Below are positions 24,927 through 35,396 of a stretch of DNA of 64,000 nucleotides, one piece after another. Position 1 is the stretch's first letter. Each line of letters begins with the position of its first letter. The notes below the pieces were generated by a model. It was not told the DNA's origin. It ran no database searches and worked only from the letters and a program-made list of their open reading frames with translations. This DNA is from an uncultured Eubacterium sp. (GTDB lineage Bacteria; Bacillota; Clostridia; Lachnospirales; Lachnospiraceae): positions 1 to 64,000 of the forward strand of contig CAMEVC010000004.1 in the NCBI GenBank assembly GCA_945939115.1, in the 5' to 3' direction. Made by a program: the position numbers and the translations under genes.

Positions 24927-26792
24927 ATGGAAACTAACAGGAGAAAATCCGGAGGATGGGGAAGTATTTTCTTCATGCTCATTATTATTGGTATCATATG
25001 GGCAGTTATGGCGCAGATGAGCCAGAAGACAAGTAATTACAAGTATAATGACTTTCTGGATGACTTAAAGAATAATAAGATAGACACTGTTGTCATAAGC
25101 CAGAATTCAGAAGTTCCGACGGGTACGCTTACTATAACATTCAAGGATGGAAACAGGGAAGCTCTCAATGTATCTGATGTTGTTGCAGTGGAGAATCTCC
25201 TTGAGGAGAAGAATATTGAATTCTCGCTTAAGGATGTTAAGAGAGACAGTGTATGGCTTACAACTATACTGCCTTTCGGACTCTGTCTTATTGTAGTCGT
25301 TGCGCTTATGATGCTCATGACAAGACAGTCTGGAGGCGGCGGTAATGCCAAGATGATGAATTTCGGCAAGAGCCGTGCAAGGATGATAAGTGGCAGTGAC
25401 AATAAGATTACCTTCAAGGATGTTGCAGGACTTAATGAGGAGAAAGAAGAACTTGAAGAAATTGTTGATTTTCTGAAAGACCCTGTTAAGTATACAAGTC
25501 TGGGCGCAAGAATTCCTAAGGGTGTTATTCTTACCGGACCTCCGGGAACAGGTAAAACTCTTCTTGCCAAGGCAGTTGCCGGAGAGGCAGGAGTACCTTT
25601 CTTTAGCATATCAGGTTCTGATTTTGTCGAGATGTTTGTCGGTGTAGGTGCCTCAAGAGTGAGGGATATGTTTGAGGAAGCCAAGAAAAATGCACCATGT
25701 ATTATATTTATTGATGAGATTGATGCAGTGGCAAGACGCAGAGGAACAGGAATGGGCGGCGGACATGATGAGAGAGAACAGACTCTTAACCAGATGCTTG
25801 TTGAGATGGACGGTTTTGGGGTTAATGAGGGAATTATAGTTATGGCTGCCACTAACAGGGTTGATATTCTTGACCCTGCTATATTGAGACCGGGACGTTT
25901 TGACCGAAAGGTTGTTGTCGGCAGACCGGATGTGAGAGGCCGTCTTGAGATTCTTAATGTTCATGCGGCTAAGAAGCCTCTTGGAGATGATGTTGACCTT
26001 GACAGTCTGGCAAGGACTACAGCAGGATTTACAGGTGCTGATCTTGAGAATATTCTTAACGAGGCAGCTATCAATGCAGCTAAGAACAAACATAAGTTTA
26101 TAACTAATGAAGATGTCAATTATGCATTTATTAAGATTGGAATTGGCGTAGAGAAGAGAAGCAAGATTATTTCAGAGAAAGAGAAGAAGATTACGGCATA
26201 CCATGAGTCCGGACACGCTATTCTTTTTCATGTTCTTCCAGATGTCGGTCCGGTGCATACGATTTCCATTATTCCGACAGGTATGGGTGCAGCCGGATAT
26301 ACAATGCCGCTTCCTGAGAAGGATGAAATGTTTAACACCAAGGGAAAGATGCTTCAGAATATTATAGTCAGCCTTGGAGGACGTGTTGCGGAGGAGCTTA
26401 TATTTGACGATATAACCACAGGTGCATCCCAGGATATAAAGCAGGCAACAGCAACAGCGAGAGATATGGTAACCAAATATGGCTTTTCTGATAAGCTCGG
26501 ACTTATTAATTATTCAAGCAGTGATGAAGATGAGGTGTTCATTGGAAGAGACCTTGCTCACACCAGACCTTATGGAGAAGATATTGCAACAACCATTGAT
26601 GAGGAAGTTAAGAGAATTATTGATGAGTGTTACAGCAAGGCTAAGAAGATTATCTCTGAACATATGGATATCTTAGAGAAAAGCTCAGAGCTTCTTCTTG
26701 AGAAAGAGAAGATTACAAGAGAAGAGTTCGAGAGTTTATTTGATAATAGATGTTTGGATAATGGTATTACAGAACCAACAATCGATTGTTAA
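24927..26792 (+). CDS. ftsH: ATP-dependent zinc metalloprotease FtsH
   Basis: About 621 residues. Two membrane segments (residues 10-30 and about 110-128) flank a small periplasmic-side domain; the AAA module has [23 protein letters not shown] and [20 protein letters not shown], and the protease site HESGH binds zinc. FtsH degrades membrane and regulatory proteins. The ATG at 24927 is chosen over the GTG at 24924 because AAGGAGG then has normal spacing. Ends the tilS-hpt-ftsH group, followed by a terminator. Confidence 0.95.
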   Translation: METNRRKSGGWGSIFFMLIIIGIIWAVMAQMSQKTSNYKYNDFLDDLKNNKIDTVVISQNSEVPTGTLTITFKDGNREALNVSDVVAVENLLEEKNIEFSLKDVKRDSVWLTTILPFGLCLIVVVALMMLMTRQSGGGGNAKMMNFGKSRARMISGSDNKITFKDVAGLNEEKEELEEIVDFLKDPVKYTSLGARIPKGVILTGPPGTGKTLLAKAVAGEAGVPFFSISGSDFVEMFVGVGASRVRDMFEEAKKNAPCIIFIDEIDAVARRRGTGMGGGHDEREQTLNQMLVEMDGFGVNEGIIVMAATNRVDILDPAILRPGRFDRKVVVGRPDVRGRLEILNVHAAKKPLGDDVDLDSLARTTAGFTGADLENILNEAAINAAKNKHKFITNEDVNYAFIKIGIGVEKRSKIISEKEKKITAYHESGHAILFHVLPDVGPVHTISIIPTGMGAAGYTMPLPEKDEMFNTKGKMLQNIIVSLGGRVAEELIFDDITTGASQDIKQATATARDMVTKYGFSDKLGLINYSSSDEDEVFIGRDLAHTRPYGEDIATTIDEEVKRIIDECYSKAKKIISEHMDILEKSSELLLEKEKITREEFESLFDNRCLDNGITEPTIDC

Positions 26793-26932
26793 TTTTGCAC
26801 AAAAATTTTTAATATTTTTTGTTAAGTTTGTGAACACTTATGGGGGAAAATGAGATATTATAATTAACGTAAAAACCCCCAATACATTATAGATTAAGCA
26901 GAAATGCTTATCGAAAAGAAATACCTTCTCTG

Positions 26933-26964
26933 AAAAAGGCAGTCACCCCATGGCTGCCTTTTTT
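26933..26964 (+). terminator. Terminator after ftsH
   Basis: AAAAAGGCAG pairs with CTGCCTTTTTT around an 11-base loop, giving a strong intrinsic terminator. Between it and ftsH lie an A/T-rich stretch with TATAAT at 26859-26864 and a GGGGG...CCCCC pairing, perhaps a small transcript or the real start for the next gene; no coding frame is seen. Confidence 0.8.
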
Positions 26965-27045
26965 GCTGTCTTAAAACAGGCTTTTGCTTGCGAAAAAGCA
27001 CTTTTAGATATAGAATTAAAATAATATAGGCTGAGGAGGATTCTC

Positions 27046-29160
27046 ATGAGAATAACCGAGGATAGTGGCAGCTTAGCTACCTGGAAAAAGAAACTAATAT
27101 ATATGTGCAGTGTACGTCCAACACTTCATCCAAGGGCGCTGTTTTCTGATGCAACAGATGATTACAGAAGTCCTTCTGAACCAATGCCGGGAGACAAGGT
27201 TACAATCAGACTGAGAACGGGCAGATATAATGTGGACAAGGCATATCTTGTTGTTAATAATCAGGAACAGGAAATGATCCGTGTAAGAAGCGAGAGTGTG
27301 TTTGATTATTATGAGTCTCAGATTGAGGTCGGTACAGACAAGGTTTTCTATTATTTCAAGGTAGTGCTTGGACGGACAGTCTGCTATTACAATAAGATTG
27401 GTGCAATTAAGGATCTTAATCCTTATTATAATTTCCAGATTATGCCTGGATTTAAAACTCCGGAGTGGGCAAAGGGTGCGGTCATGTACCAGATATTTGT
27501 TGACCGTTTCTGCAATGGAGATAAGACTAATGATGTACTGGATAATGAATACAGTTATATTGATGAGCATGTAACCCAGGTGAAAGACTGGGATAAATAT
27601 CCTGCCCAGATGGGAATAAGAGAGTTCTATGGAGGGGATCTTCAGGGTGTGCTTGATAAGCTGGATTATCTGCAGGAACTCGGAGTGGAGGTAATTTATT
27701 TTAATCCTCTGTTTGTATCACCATCTAATCACAAATATGACATACAGGATTATGATCACATAGACCCGCATTTTGGAGTGATTGTGAATGACGAAGGAGA
27801 ACTTCTTAATGAGGGAGATAAGGATAATACCCATGCTACAAGATATATTAACAGAGTAACCGGTAAAGATAATCTTGAGGCAAGTGATGCTTTCTTTGCT
27901 AAAGTTGTGCAGGAAATCCATAACAGGGGTATGAAGGTTATAATTGACGGCGTGTTCAATCATTGTGGTTCCTTTAACAAATGGCTGGACAAGGAACACA
28001 TTTATGAGAATAGTACAGATGATTATGATGCCGGTGCATATGAAAAGTATGAGAGTCCGTATCATAATTTCTTTAAATTTTATTCAAATCAGTGGCCGGA
28101 TAATAATTCATATGACGGCTGGTGGGGACATGATACTCTTCCTAAGCTTAATTATGAGGGTTCTAAGGAATTGGAGGAGTATATTCTTGGTATTGGAAGA
28201 AAATGGGTGTCTTCTCCTTACAATGTAGATGGGTGGCGTCTTGATGTGGCGGCTGATCTGGGATACAGTCCGGAATATAATCATTATTTCTGGAGAAGAT
28301 TCAGGGAGGAAGTTAAGAAGGCTAATCCGGAGGCTATTATTCTGGCAGAACATTATGGTGATCCATATGACTGGCTGCAGGGAGACCAGTGGGATACGGT
28401 TATGAATTATGATGCATTTATGGAGCCGATAACATGGTTCTTAACAGGAATGGAGAAGCATAGTGATGAGGCTCGCCAGGATGCATATGGTAATCCTGAT
28501 TATTTCTTTGGCTCAATGCATCATAATATGGCAAGACTGGGGGGTCAGAGCCTGGCTATATCTATGAATGAATTGTCTAACCATGACCATTCTAGATTCC
28601 TTACAAGAACTAACAGGACAGTTGGAAGAACTAACACTCTTGGGCCGGAGGCAGCAAATATTAATGTCAATAAAGCTGTTTTTAAGGAAGCGGTTGTAAT
28701 GCAGATGACATGGCCTGGTGCGCCTACCATATATTATGGGGATGAAGCAGGCGTATGTGGGTTTACAGACCCGGATAACAGGAGAACATACCCATGGGGT
28801 CATGAAGATAAGGAACTGATAGATTTCCATAAAGCGGTCATACGGATGCATAAGGAGAATGAGGTGTTAAGAAAGGGCTCCTACAAATCCCTTTACTCAA
28901 GATTCAATGTTATTGCATATGGACGTTTTAATAAGGATGATGCAGCTATTATTGTTATCAATAATAATGATGATGAAGTAAGAGCAAGAATTCCTGCATG
29001 GGAAGTGGGATTGGATTACGATGATGATGTTGAACAGCTTATTGTCACATTTGATGGTGGATTCAGTACGGACAGGCTTGGATATCATCTGCAAAATGGA
29101 TGGCTTGATATTGGCTTGAGAAAGACATCCGCAGTAGTGCTTCATAAGATGAAGTGGTAA
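27046..29160 (+). CDS. GH13 alpha-glucosidase/neopullulanase-type amylase
   Basis: 704 residues. An N-terminal beta-sandwich (about 1-120) precedes the GH13 barrel: IIDGVFNHCG (region I), GWRLDVAADLG with the nucleophile Asp (II), AIILAEHYGD with the acid/base Glu (III) and ELSNHDHSRFL (IV). GDLQGVLDKLDYLQELGVEV is a conserved GH13 entry motif. The N-terminal domain and lack of a signal peptide fit a cytoplasmic cyclomaltodextrinase/neopullulanase that breaks down imported maltodextrins. Single gene, start ATG after GAGGAGG. Confidence 0.9.
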   Translation: MRITEDSGSLATWKKKLIYMCSVRPTLHPRALFSDATDDYRSPSEPMPGDKVTIRLRTGRYNVDKAYLVVNNQEQEMIRVRSESVFDYYESQIEVGTDKVFYYFKVVLGRTVCYYNKIGAIKDLNPYYNFQIMPGFKTPEWAKGAVMYQIFVDRFCNGDKTNDVLDNEYSYIDEHVTQVKDWDKYPAQMGIREFYGGDLQGVLDKLDYLQELGVEVIYFNPLFVSPSNHKYDIQDYDHIDPHFGVIVNDEGELLNEGDKDNTHATRYINRVTGKDNLEASDAFFAKVVQEIHNRGMKVIIDGVFNHCGSFNKWLDKEHIYENSTDDYDAGAYEKYESPYHNFFKFYSNQWPDNNSYDGWWGHDTLPKLNYEGSKELEEYILGIGRKWVSSPYNVDGWRLDVAADLGYSPEYNHYFWRRFREEVKKANPEAIILAEHYGDPYDWLQGDQWDTVMNYDAFMEPITWFLTGMEKHSDEARQDAYGNPDYFFGSMHHNMARLGGQSLAISMNELSNHDHSRFLTRTNRTVGRTNTLGPEAANINVNKAVFKEAVVMQMTWPGAPTIYYGDEAGVCGFTDPDNRRTYPWGHEDKELIDFHKAVIRMHKENEVLRKGSYKSLYSRFNVIAYGRFNKDDAAIIVINNNDDEVRARIPAWEVGLDYDDDVEQLIVTFDGGFSTDRLGYHLQNGWLDIGLRKTSAVVLHKMKW

Positions 29161-29248
29161 GAATGTCCGTGTTGTTCATGCATTTGCACAAGCAGATATC
29201 AGATGATATAATTTAGATAATTGCATCGAATAAGAAAGGAATATTTTC

Positions 29249-30115
29249 ATGGAATCAAATAATAACGATAAACCAAAGATTAGCCTTAATCGCAAGATGA
29301 GGATGTGGAATAGATACAGAACCTATATTATTGGTCTGGCAATTGTAGTTGTTGTGATTATAGTATTTGCTGTGGTTTTAAAGAGCTGCAGTACAGGGAA
29401 AAACAACAAGAAGAATGATAATACTGATGCACCGACGCAGCAGGAGCAGACAACGCAGCCGACAACGCCGGAAGAAACAAAAACTGCTCAGGAGCAGACA
29501 ACGCAGCCGACAACAACTGCCAGTGTGACAGGGCGCAGCCTTTCAGTGGCAGGACCGGCTAAGACAGAGGAATTTAATTCTTCAAGCCACTATGAGAAGG
29601 CAATGTTTATAGGAGATTTCGTTGTAAGCGGTATTTCGGGATTCGGCTTTGCTTCTGATTCTCAGGTTATTGCGTCTAATGCTATGACAAGTGACAAGCT
29701 TTCAGGATATGTAGACGAGATTGCTGCAAAGTCACCGGAGTCAGTTTATATTATGGTGGGCATTAATGATTTGAATTACGGCAGCAGATCGGTTAACGAT
29801 ATATATAATTATGAGAAACAGTTTGTTGATGCATTAAAGAGTAAGCTTCCTTCTGCTAATATATATGTTCTGTCTGTTCTTCCTGTAAGCAAGAGATTTG
29901 AGTCATCAAGTAATGTTAAACAGAGTAATATTGATGCTCTTAACGGAATGTTATCAGAGAACGCAGCTTCACTCGGAATAACTTATGTTGATGTGGCGTC
30001 AGCGTATAAGGATAGCACAGGATACTTTGGCTCAGCGTACACCGACAGCGGATATAACCTGAAGAGCGGATATTATGCATTTATGCTCAATGGTATAGCA
30101 GGAGCAGTGAAGTGA
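29249..30115 (+). CDS. Membrane-anchored SGNH-hydrolase-like protein lacking the catalytic serine
   Basis: 288 residues: short cytoplasmic tail, one membrane segment (about 26-44), a Thr/Gln-rich linker with the repeat QEQTTQPTT (65-92), then an SGNH/GDSL-like domain. The block I motif normally GDS reads GDF (122-124), so the nucleophile is missing; block III is present as VGINDL, and the C-terminal D-x-x-H is replaced (TDSGYNLKSGYY). The fold is probably kept for binding, for example to cell-wall glycans. It overlaps trmD by one base. Confidence 0.75.
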   Translation: MESNNNDKPKISLNRKMRMWNRYRTYIIGLAIVVVVIIVFAVVLKSCSTGKNNKKNDNTDAPTQQEQTTQPTTPEETKTAQEQTTQPTTTASVTGRSLSVAGPAKTEEFNSSSHYEKAMFIGDFVVSGISGFGFASDSQVIASNAMTSDKLSGYVDEIAAKSPESVYIMVGINDLNYGSRSVNDIYNYEKQFVDALKSKLPSANIYVLSVLPVSKRFESSSNVKQSNIDALNGMLSENAASLGITYVDVASAYKDSTGYFGSAYTDSGYNLKSGYYAFMLNGIAGAVK

Positions 30116-30825
30116 TGAATTTTCATGTTATGACTTTATTTCCGGATATGATTACTGACGGGCTTAATACCAGCATAACAGGCAGAGCCATAAAGGCTGG
30201 TATTATGTCTGTGACAGCACATGATATCAGGGATTATTCTGATGATAAGCATCTCAAGGTTGATGACTACCCTTATGGCGGTGGTGCAGGAATGGTTATG
30301 AGAGCAGGACCTGTATGTGACTGTTATGAGGATATTGTAAAATGTATTGGCAGCAGGCCCCGGGTTGTGTATATGACACCGCAGGGGTATACATTTACAC
30401 AGAGTATGGCGGAAGAGTTTGCAAAAGAGGAGAATCTTGTTATTCTCTGTGGGCATTATGAGGGGATTGACGAGAGGGCTCTGGAAAATATTGTGACAGA
30501 TTATGTATCAATAGGCGATTATGTCCTCACAGGAGGAGAATTGCCGGCTATGGTAGTTATTGATACTGTTTCAAGACTCGTGCCGGGAGTTCTGAGCAAT
30601 GAGGAGTCAGCCCAGACGGAGAGTTTTTCTGACGGCCTGTTGGAGTATCCTCAGTACACAAGACCTGCGGATTACAAGGGAAAGACAGTTCCCGAGGTTC
30701 TTTTGTCAGGACACCATGCCAATATTGAAAAGTGGAGACATGAGAAGGCTCTGGAGAGAACTAAGAAATACAGACCGGATATGTATGAGGAATACGTTAG
30801 TAAGCATCCGGAGGAATTCACATAG
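30115..30825 (+). CDS. trmD: tRNA (guanine37-N1)-methyltransferase TrmD
   Basis: About 236 residues with the SPOUT trefoil-knot signatures LCGHYEGIDERALE and SIGDYVLTGGELPAMVVID, and N-terminal FHVMTLFPDMI. TrmD methylates G37 to prevent frameshifting. The usual rpsP-rimM partners are not adjacent; here it is coupled to the SGNH-like gene (ATGA-type overlap). Confidence 0.95.
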   Translation: MNFHVMTLFPDMITDGLNTSITGRAIKAGIMSVTAHDIRDYSDDKHLKVDDYPYGGGAGMVMRAGPVCDCYEDIVKCIGSRPRVVYMTPQGYTFTQSMAEEFAKEENLVILCGHYEGIDERALENIVTDYVSIGDYVLTGGELPAMVVIDTVSRLVPGVLSNEESAQTESFSDGLLEYPQYTRPADYKGKTVPEVLLSGHHANIEKWRHEKALERTKKYRPDMYEEYVSKHPEEFT

Positions 30826-30861
30826 CGGTGAATTAATATTGATAATAAGGAAAGTTATAGT

Positions 30862-30891
30862 TTGACTTTTAACAATCAACTATGATACACT
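30862..30891 (+). promoter_or_regulatory. Promoter of the tRNA-Phe gene
   Basis: TTGACT (30862-30867) and TACACT (30886-30891), 18 bases apart, lie just ahead of the tRNA gene, between it and trmD. Confidence 0.55.
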
Positions 30892-30904
30892 TTCCTTAGG
30901 TTTA

Positions 30905-30977
<73 letters not shown>

Positions 30978-31013
30978 TTTGGGAGAGAGTTTAATTAAGA
31001 ACGGAGTTTTACT

Positions 31014-32810
31014 ATGGATAGTTTCATTAATGTTGATGCTGTCAATTCAGATGTTGTTCTTGATGAGGATATGGGCATAATTACTGCAGATGAATGCTTT
31101 GAACAGATATCCGGTAATGATGCGTATCTCGTGTATACAAGATATATTCATCCTGATGATGTAGACAGGTTTAATAAGGCTATTGAGAATTATAGGGAAA
31201 ATAACCAATATACCGTTGTGAGAATGCTGTTCCAGGATGGTAAGTATCATCTTATGCTTACAAGAATTGAGGACGGTGGAATATCTGAGGAGAAGGGGCA
31301 GCTATACAACATTAAGATTCTTGATGCGGCGGCAGTTATTGCCCTTATAGATACTCTTAATGAGGAAGCTGAGCGTTATGCCAGCTATCTGGGGATGACA
31401 GATAATATTCTGTTTTCCTATGATATCGAAAAGGATGATTTCCGGATTTTCATGGTAACAGATGGAAAGCAGACTATGTCCTTCTACAATGGAAGTCTTG
31501 GAGATTGGAAGGAAAGCAGGATTAAGTCAGATGCATTAGAGCACAATGCAGCCCAGGAATTAGAGACGTTCTGCAATGCACTTTACAATGGAGAGAAGTT
31601 CTTTAAAAGAGAAATGACAGTCAATTTGCTTAATAAGATAGGCAGAATTGATAAATGTGCCATAAAGGGCAAGACAATATTAAGCCAGGATGGAACCAAT
31701 CTTGTCATAGGAGTCATAACCATAGATGAGAGCGCTGATGCCAGGGGTGCGGAAGCATATGCAGGTATTTCTGATATGAAGGACCCTGGTACAGATCTTC
31801 TTAATAAGCGTGCAATTACTGATTATGTACGGAATCTAATTGATTCCAAGCCTGATAAGAATGTTACTATTGCAATTATCGATGTTGATGATTTCAAGAC
31901 AATTAATGATACATACGGGCATATGTTTGGCGATGAGGTTCTTTACAAGGTGGCAGATATTTTAAGAGATGCTGTGGGTAGAAAAGGACTTTGTGGACGC
32001 ATTGGCGGCGATGAGATGTTTATAGTTATGGAGGGACTTAAGGATGATGAGGGCATAAGAAATGTACTCAGGACAGTCAGAAATAATGTCTCATGGCTCT
32101 ATCATGATGATTCGCGTAACATTAATAAGATTACCTGCTCAATAGGTTCAGCTACTTATCCTTATGATGCCGGGGATTACGATGAACTCTTTAAGATTGC
32201 GGATAAGATGCTCTATCTGGCTAAGGAAAAAGGCAAGAACAGGTATATTATTTACCATGAGGATATACATAGGGAATATGTATATGGCATGGGAAGAATT
32301 GTTGATCTCACGGAGAAAGTATTCTACAGGTACCATAAGATGGGTGTGGTGAATACTATCATAAGGGAATACAGGGAAGCAACCGATAAGAGAAGACAGG
32401 AACTTCTTGAGATGATTGTTGTGGCATTTGACCTGGATACTATCATTTTGTATGACCAGAAGCTTGAAACCAAGTATATTCTTTACGGCGAGCAGAGAAT
32501 GTCTGAAGATAACGGAAGTTATCTTAAGGAAGATAATTATATTCCAGAATTTAGAGAAGATGGACTGTTTGCTATAGACAATATCAATTTCTTTGAGGTA
32601 AAGGCTCCGGCGTTATATAAGGTATATTCGAAATATGGAATCACCCAGGCTGTGCAGTATATTATAGGTGGCAATATCAAGAAGAACAATAATATAATAT
32701 CTTTTGCCAGATTTAAGCAGAACAAGAAGTGGGCTGAAATGGATATGAATTTCCTTGCGGTAATTGGAGATTATATCGGCAATATCTTCTTGGAAGAGAG
32801 AGTTCTATGA
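31014..32810 (+). CDS. GGDEF-domain (diguanylate-cyclase-like) protein
   Basis: 598 residues: an N-terminal PAS-like part (about 1-100), a second sensory region (about 110-250), a GGDEF domain around 255-420 and a further C-terminal region of about 170 residues. The active-site loop reads CGRIGGDEMFIVM, so the last position of GGDEF is Met rather than Phe, with the catalytic acidic residues kept; DVDDFKTINDTYGHMFGDEVL is intact. No membrane segment, hence cytosolic. Its stop overlaps the start of the exonuclease gene (ATGA). Confidence 0.85.
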   Translation: MDSFINVDAVNSDVVLDEDMGIITADECFEQISGNDAYLVYTRYIHPDDVDRFNKAIENYRENNQYTVVRMLFQDGKYHLMLTRIEDGGISEEKGQLYNIKILDAAAVIALIDTLNEEAERYASYLGMTDNILFSYDIEKDDFRIFMVTDGKQTMSFYNGSLGDWKESRIKSDALEHNAAQELETFCNALYNGEKFFKREMTVNLLNKIGRIDKCAIKGKTILSQDGTNLVIGVITIDESADARGAEAYAGISDMKDPGTDLLNKRAITDYVRNLIDSKPDKNVTIAIIDVDDFKTINDTYGHMFGDEVLYKVADILRDAVGRKGLCGRIGGDEMFIVMEGLKDDEGIRNVLRTVRNNVSWLYHDDSRNINKITCSIGSATYPYDAGDYDELFKIADKMLYLAKEKGKNRYIIYHEDIHREYVYGMGRIVDLTEKVFYRYHKMGVVNTIIREYREATDKRRQELLEMIVVAFDLDTIILYDQKLETKYILYGEQRMSEDNGSYLKEDNYIPEFREDGLFAIDNINFFEVKAPALYKVYSKYGITQAVQYIIGGNIKKNNNIISFARFKQNKKWAEMDMNFLAVIGDYIGNIFLEERVL

Positions 32811-33508
32811 TTGACAGATATGTAGCGCTCGATATTGAGACAACAGGTCTGAGTCCTTCTACAGACAGAATAATTGAAGTCGGAATGGCGAGGGTTGAGG
32901 AAGGCATTGTGACAGAAAGCTACTCCACACTGGTATATCCGGGGATTAATGTGAGCGAAAGAATTGAGGAACTCACAGGTATATGTAATGAAGACCTCAT
33001 TGGAAAACCAAGGATAGAGGATGTTATCGGCAATATTGTTGAATTCATTGGAGACTGGCCTATACTTGGTCATAATGTTATATTTGACTACAGCTTTTTA
33101 AAGAAGGCTGCCATTAATGCAGGTCTTACAATTAATGACGATGGAATAGATACATTAAAGATTGCAAGGCGTCTTGTTCCTGAGGCAGAACATAAAAGCC
33201 TTACATTTCTATGTGAATACTTTAATATTAATCCGGGAAGGTCACACAGGGCATATGATGATGCTATAAGTGCAAGTATGCTGTATAGTGCGATGAAAAA
33301 GCTGAATCCTGAAGATTCGGGATTTAAGGAGACGACACAGCTTGTTTACAGCGTCAAGAAAGATACGCCTGTGACGCAGGCACAGAAACGTTACCTTCAG
33401 GCCCTTGTTAGTAAGCATAATCTAAAACTTGAGATTCCCATAGAAGAGATGACTAAGAGTATGGCATCAAGACAGATTGATACAATAATAGCGCAGTATG
33501 GTAAATAG
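32807..33508 (+). CDS. DEDDh 3'-5' exonuclease (DnaQ/PolC-epsilon type)
   Basis: 233 residues. The DEDDh residues are visible: VALDIETTGL (Exo I), LGHNVIFDYSFL (Exo II) and SHRAYDDA (Exo III with His and Asp). After about residue 165 a small helical domain follows (TPVTQAQKRYLQALVSKHNL). Possible roles are proofreading or RNA/DNA processing. Translationally coupled to the GGDEF gene. Confidence 0.85.
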   Translation: MIDRYVALDIETTGLSPSTDRIIEVGMARVEEGIVTESYSTLVYPGINVSERIEELTGICNEDLIGKPRIEDVIGNIVEFIGDWPILGHNVIFDYSFLKKAAINAGLTINDDGIDTLKIARRLVPEAEHKSLTFLCEYFNINPGRSHRAYDDAISASMLYSAMKKLNPEDSGFKETTQLVYSVKKDTPVTQAQKRYLQALVSKHNLKLEIPIEEMTKSMASRQIDTIIAQYGK

Positions 33509-33553
33509 ATTCCAGACTGCGCTTTTTGGTTATTGTACTATGCTGATTATAGG

Positions 33554-34183
33554 TTATCCGAGAATTTCGTCGAGCTGGCGGAGTATAACATCACGGCTGA
33601 GACTATTAAGAAGAAGGGCTTCCTCACGGAGCCTTTCTATGCTGCCGGTATCGTCTCTTGAGGCATATATGATTGCGAGGTCCACATAATTGGAAGAGAC
33701 ATCACTTCCAATGGAAATGCCATACTCCAGAAATGCAATGGCATCATCAATATCGTCATTATCAATTAAAGCATGACCCAGGGCAGAAATGCTGGTTGCC
33801 AGACAGGTGAAGTTATCATCGTACTCTGTCAGTGCGGTAAGATTGGCAACGCCATAGGACAACTTAAGGTCAGTGTTGCTTATTCCGGTAAGATTAAGAA
33901 TCTTCTTATCTCGTAGTCCCTGAATGCGTTCATAGTTGCGCTTTATTGCAGGATTATCAGCAACAAGCCGGTCAAATGTGTCATTCCCAGAATTAATTAG
34001 TGGAAGATTATCCGGAATTGATATATAATTAAGATTGCTTATGTCCTTACGACGAACCTGATTAGCCTCGGATTCCCTGTCGAGGAATTCCTGATTTCTG
34101 GTTCTGTGGCTTTTCGTGCCTTTTCTTATGGCATAATTAAGGACAATGATAAATATTATTAAATACGGCAGTAATAAATGCAT
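33554..34183 (-). CDS. Membrane-anchored protein with TPR-like helical repeats
   Basis: 209 residues from the ATG at 34183 (AAGGAA upstream); longer in-frame starts have no ribosome site. One N-terminal membrane segment (MHLLLPYLIIFIIVLNYAI) is followed by a helical soluble part (ALGHALIDNDDIDDAIAFLE, YGISIGSDVSSNYVDLAIIY) like a pair of TPR motifs. No family name can be given. It stands between two plus-strand units. Confidence 0.6.
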   Translation of the reverse strand: MHLLLPYLIIFIIVLNYAIRKGTKSHRTRNQEFLDRESEANQVRRKDISNLNYISIPDNLPLINSGNDTFDRLVADNPAIKRNYERIQGLRDKKILNLTGISNTDLKLSYGVANLTALTEYDDNFTCLATSISALGHALIDNDDIDDAIAFLEYGISIGSDVSSNYVDLAIIYASRDDTGSIERLREEALLLNSLSRDVILRQLDEILG

Positions 34184-34237
34184 GAATAATTCCTTTTCGT
34201 GTATACCCCGCTGCCCGTACTGGTTGTGGAGGTAGTT

Positions 34238-34345
34238 ATGATTAATTTCAGTAATAAGAAAAACAAAAGACTTATGACAGGAATACTTATTGTGATACTG
34301 ATTGTAGCAATGGTTGTTCCTATGGTCGTATATATGATTCCTTAA
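34238..34345 (+). CDS. 35-residue single-pass membrane protein
   Basis: ATG at 34238 has GGAGGT seven bases upstream and opens a 35-codon gene: a basic start (INFSNKKNKRLMTG) and one hydrophobic helix (ILIVILIVAMVVPMVVYMIP) to the C-terminus. The strong ribosome site and ordered composition argue for a real small membrane protein, divergent from the TPR-like gene. Function unknown. Confidence 0.6.
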   Translation: MINFSNKKNKRLMTGILIVILIVAMVVPMVVYMIP

Positions 34346-34428
34346 TATATTACGGCTTCGTGAAGAAGCTATATAAAGTATAGGATTAATGGAAGAGTTA
34401 TGCAACATTTTTTGGAGAGACATTTGTT

Positions 34429-35376
34429 ATGAAGACAGGTAAAGTATCAGATACAATATTAGGAAGATCGGTATTCAAGCTGATTGGCAGGAGAGGAAAT
34501 TCCGGCATCGAAAAGCCTGCATATGGACAGGATGCAGCGCGTATAGACAACCGGGATAAATCTTCACTGGTGGCAACGGAGAGCGGAGAATGGCCTGTAT
34601 ACAGGGCTGCTAATAATATAAGTGCTGCGGGCGGGATGATAGATGGAGTGACTTGCAGCATTATAATGGATGAGAAATCGAGAGAAATCAGGCTCAAGGA
34701 GATTGTAAAAGAGCTTGACAGACAGTGCTGTATGCTTGGTATACCTGTAATAGGCGGACATACCACAGTCAGCCCGTCAGTTATCCATCCCGTTGTGTCT
34801 GTAACAGGTATCGGACATGAGAACAGAAGAGCAGTTAAGGCAAAGCCGGGACAGGACATAGTAATGACGAAATGTATCGGACTGAGCGGTATAAGACAGA
34901 TTGCCAGAGTGCGTGAAGAGGAGATATTGAAGGTTTTCTCTGAGGATGTGCTTCACAGAGCTGTTGGTAAGGAAGAAGAACTGCTTGTAAAGGCAGAAGC
35001 GGATTTGTTTATCAGCCATTGTGCTGACGGTGCAATGCATGATGTGTCTGAGGGTGGAGTTTTTGCGGCTTTGTGGGACCTTGCGGAATATTCCGGGACA
35101 GGACTTTTTATAGATTTCAGACAGATACCTGTAAGGCAGGAGATAATTGAGATATGTGAACTGTTCAATATTAATCCATATATATTAGATTCTATGGGAT
35201 GTTTGTTAATGACATGTGAAAATGGATGTGATATAGTAAATATAATGCAGGAGCATGGAATTGATGCTTCTGTTATAGGCAAGGTTACAGAAGGAAGGAA
35301 CAGAATTATTCACAATATGGAGGAAGACCGATTTCTTGGACTTCCTGAACAGGATGAGATATATAGATTTATATAA
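34429..35376 (+). CDS. AIR synthase-related protein (PurM/HypE fold)
   Basis: 315 residues. The N-terminal half has the PurM-type ATP-binding pattern (YGQDAARID; GIPVIGGHTTVSPS), and the C-terminal half has MHDVSEGGVFAALWDLAE and MTKCIGLSGIR. Members of this superfamily use ATP to activate a carbonyl or amide (PurM, ThiL, SelD, HypE); this branch is uncharacterised. It leads a group with an Lrp regulator and aminotransferase, about 20 bases upstream. Confidence 0.75.
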   Translation: MKTGKVSDTILGRSVFKLIGRRGNSGIEKPAYGQDAARIDNRDKSSLVATESGEWPVYRAANNISAAGGMIDGVTCSIIMDEKSREIRLKEIVKELDRQCCMLGIPVIGGHTTVSPSVIHPVVSVTGIGHENRRAVKAKPGQDIVMTKCIGLSGIRQIARVREEEILKVFSEDVLHRAVGKEEELLVKAEADLFISHCADGAMHDVSEGGVFAALWDLAEYSGTGLFIDFRQIPVRQEIIEICELFNINPYILDSMGCLLMTCENGCDIVNIMQEHGIDASVIGKVTEGRNRIIHNMEEDRFLGLPEQDEIYRFI

Positions 35377-35396
35377 TAATCAGGAGGATTGACATA

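Noticed and set aside
25037-25852. Long open frame of 271 codons on the minus strand within ftsH
   Set aside because: It is a shadow of ftsH: no ribosome site, Ser/Ile-rich composition from the reversed codons, and the plus-strand gene is unmistakable.
31014-32810. Treating the GGDEM loop as proof of an inactive cyclase
   Set aside because: Only the last residue differs and the catalytic acidic residues remain, so activity cannot be excluded.
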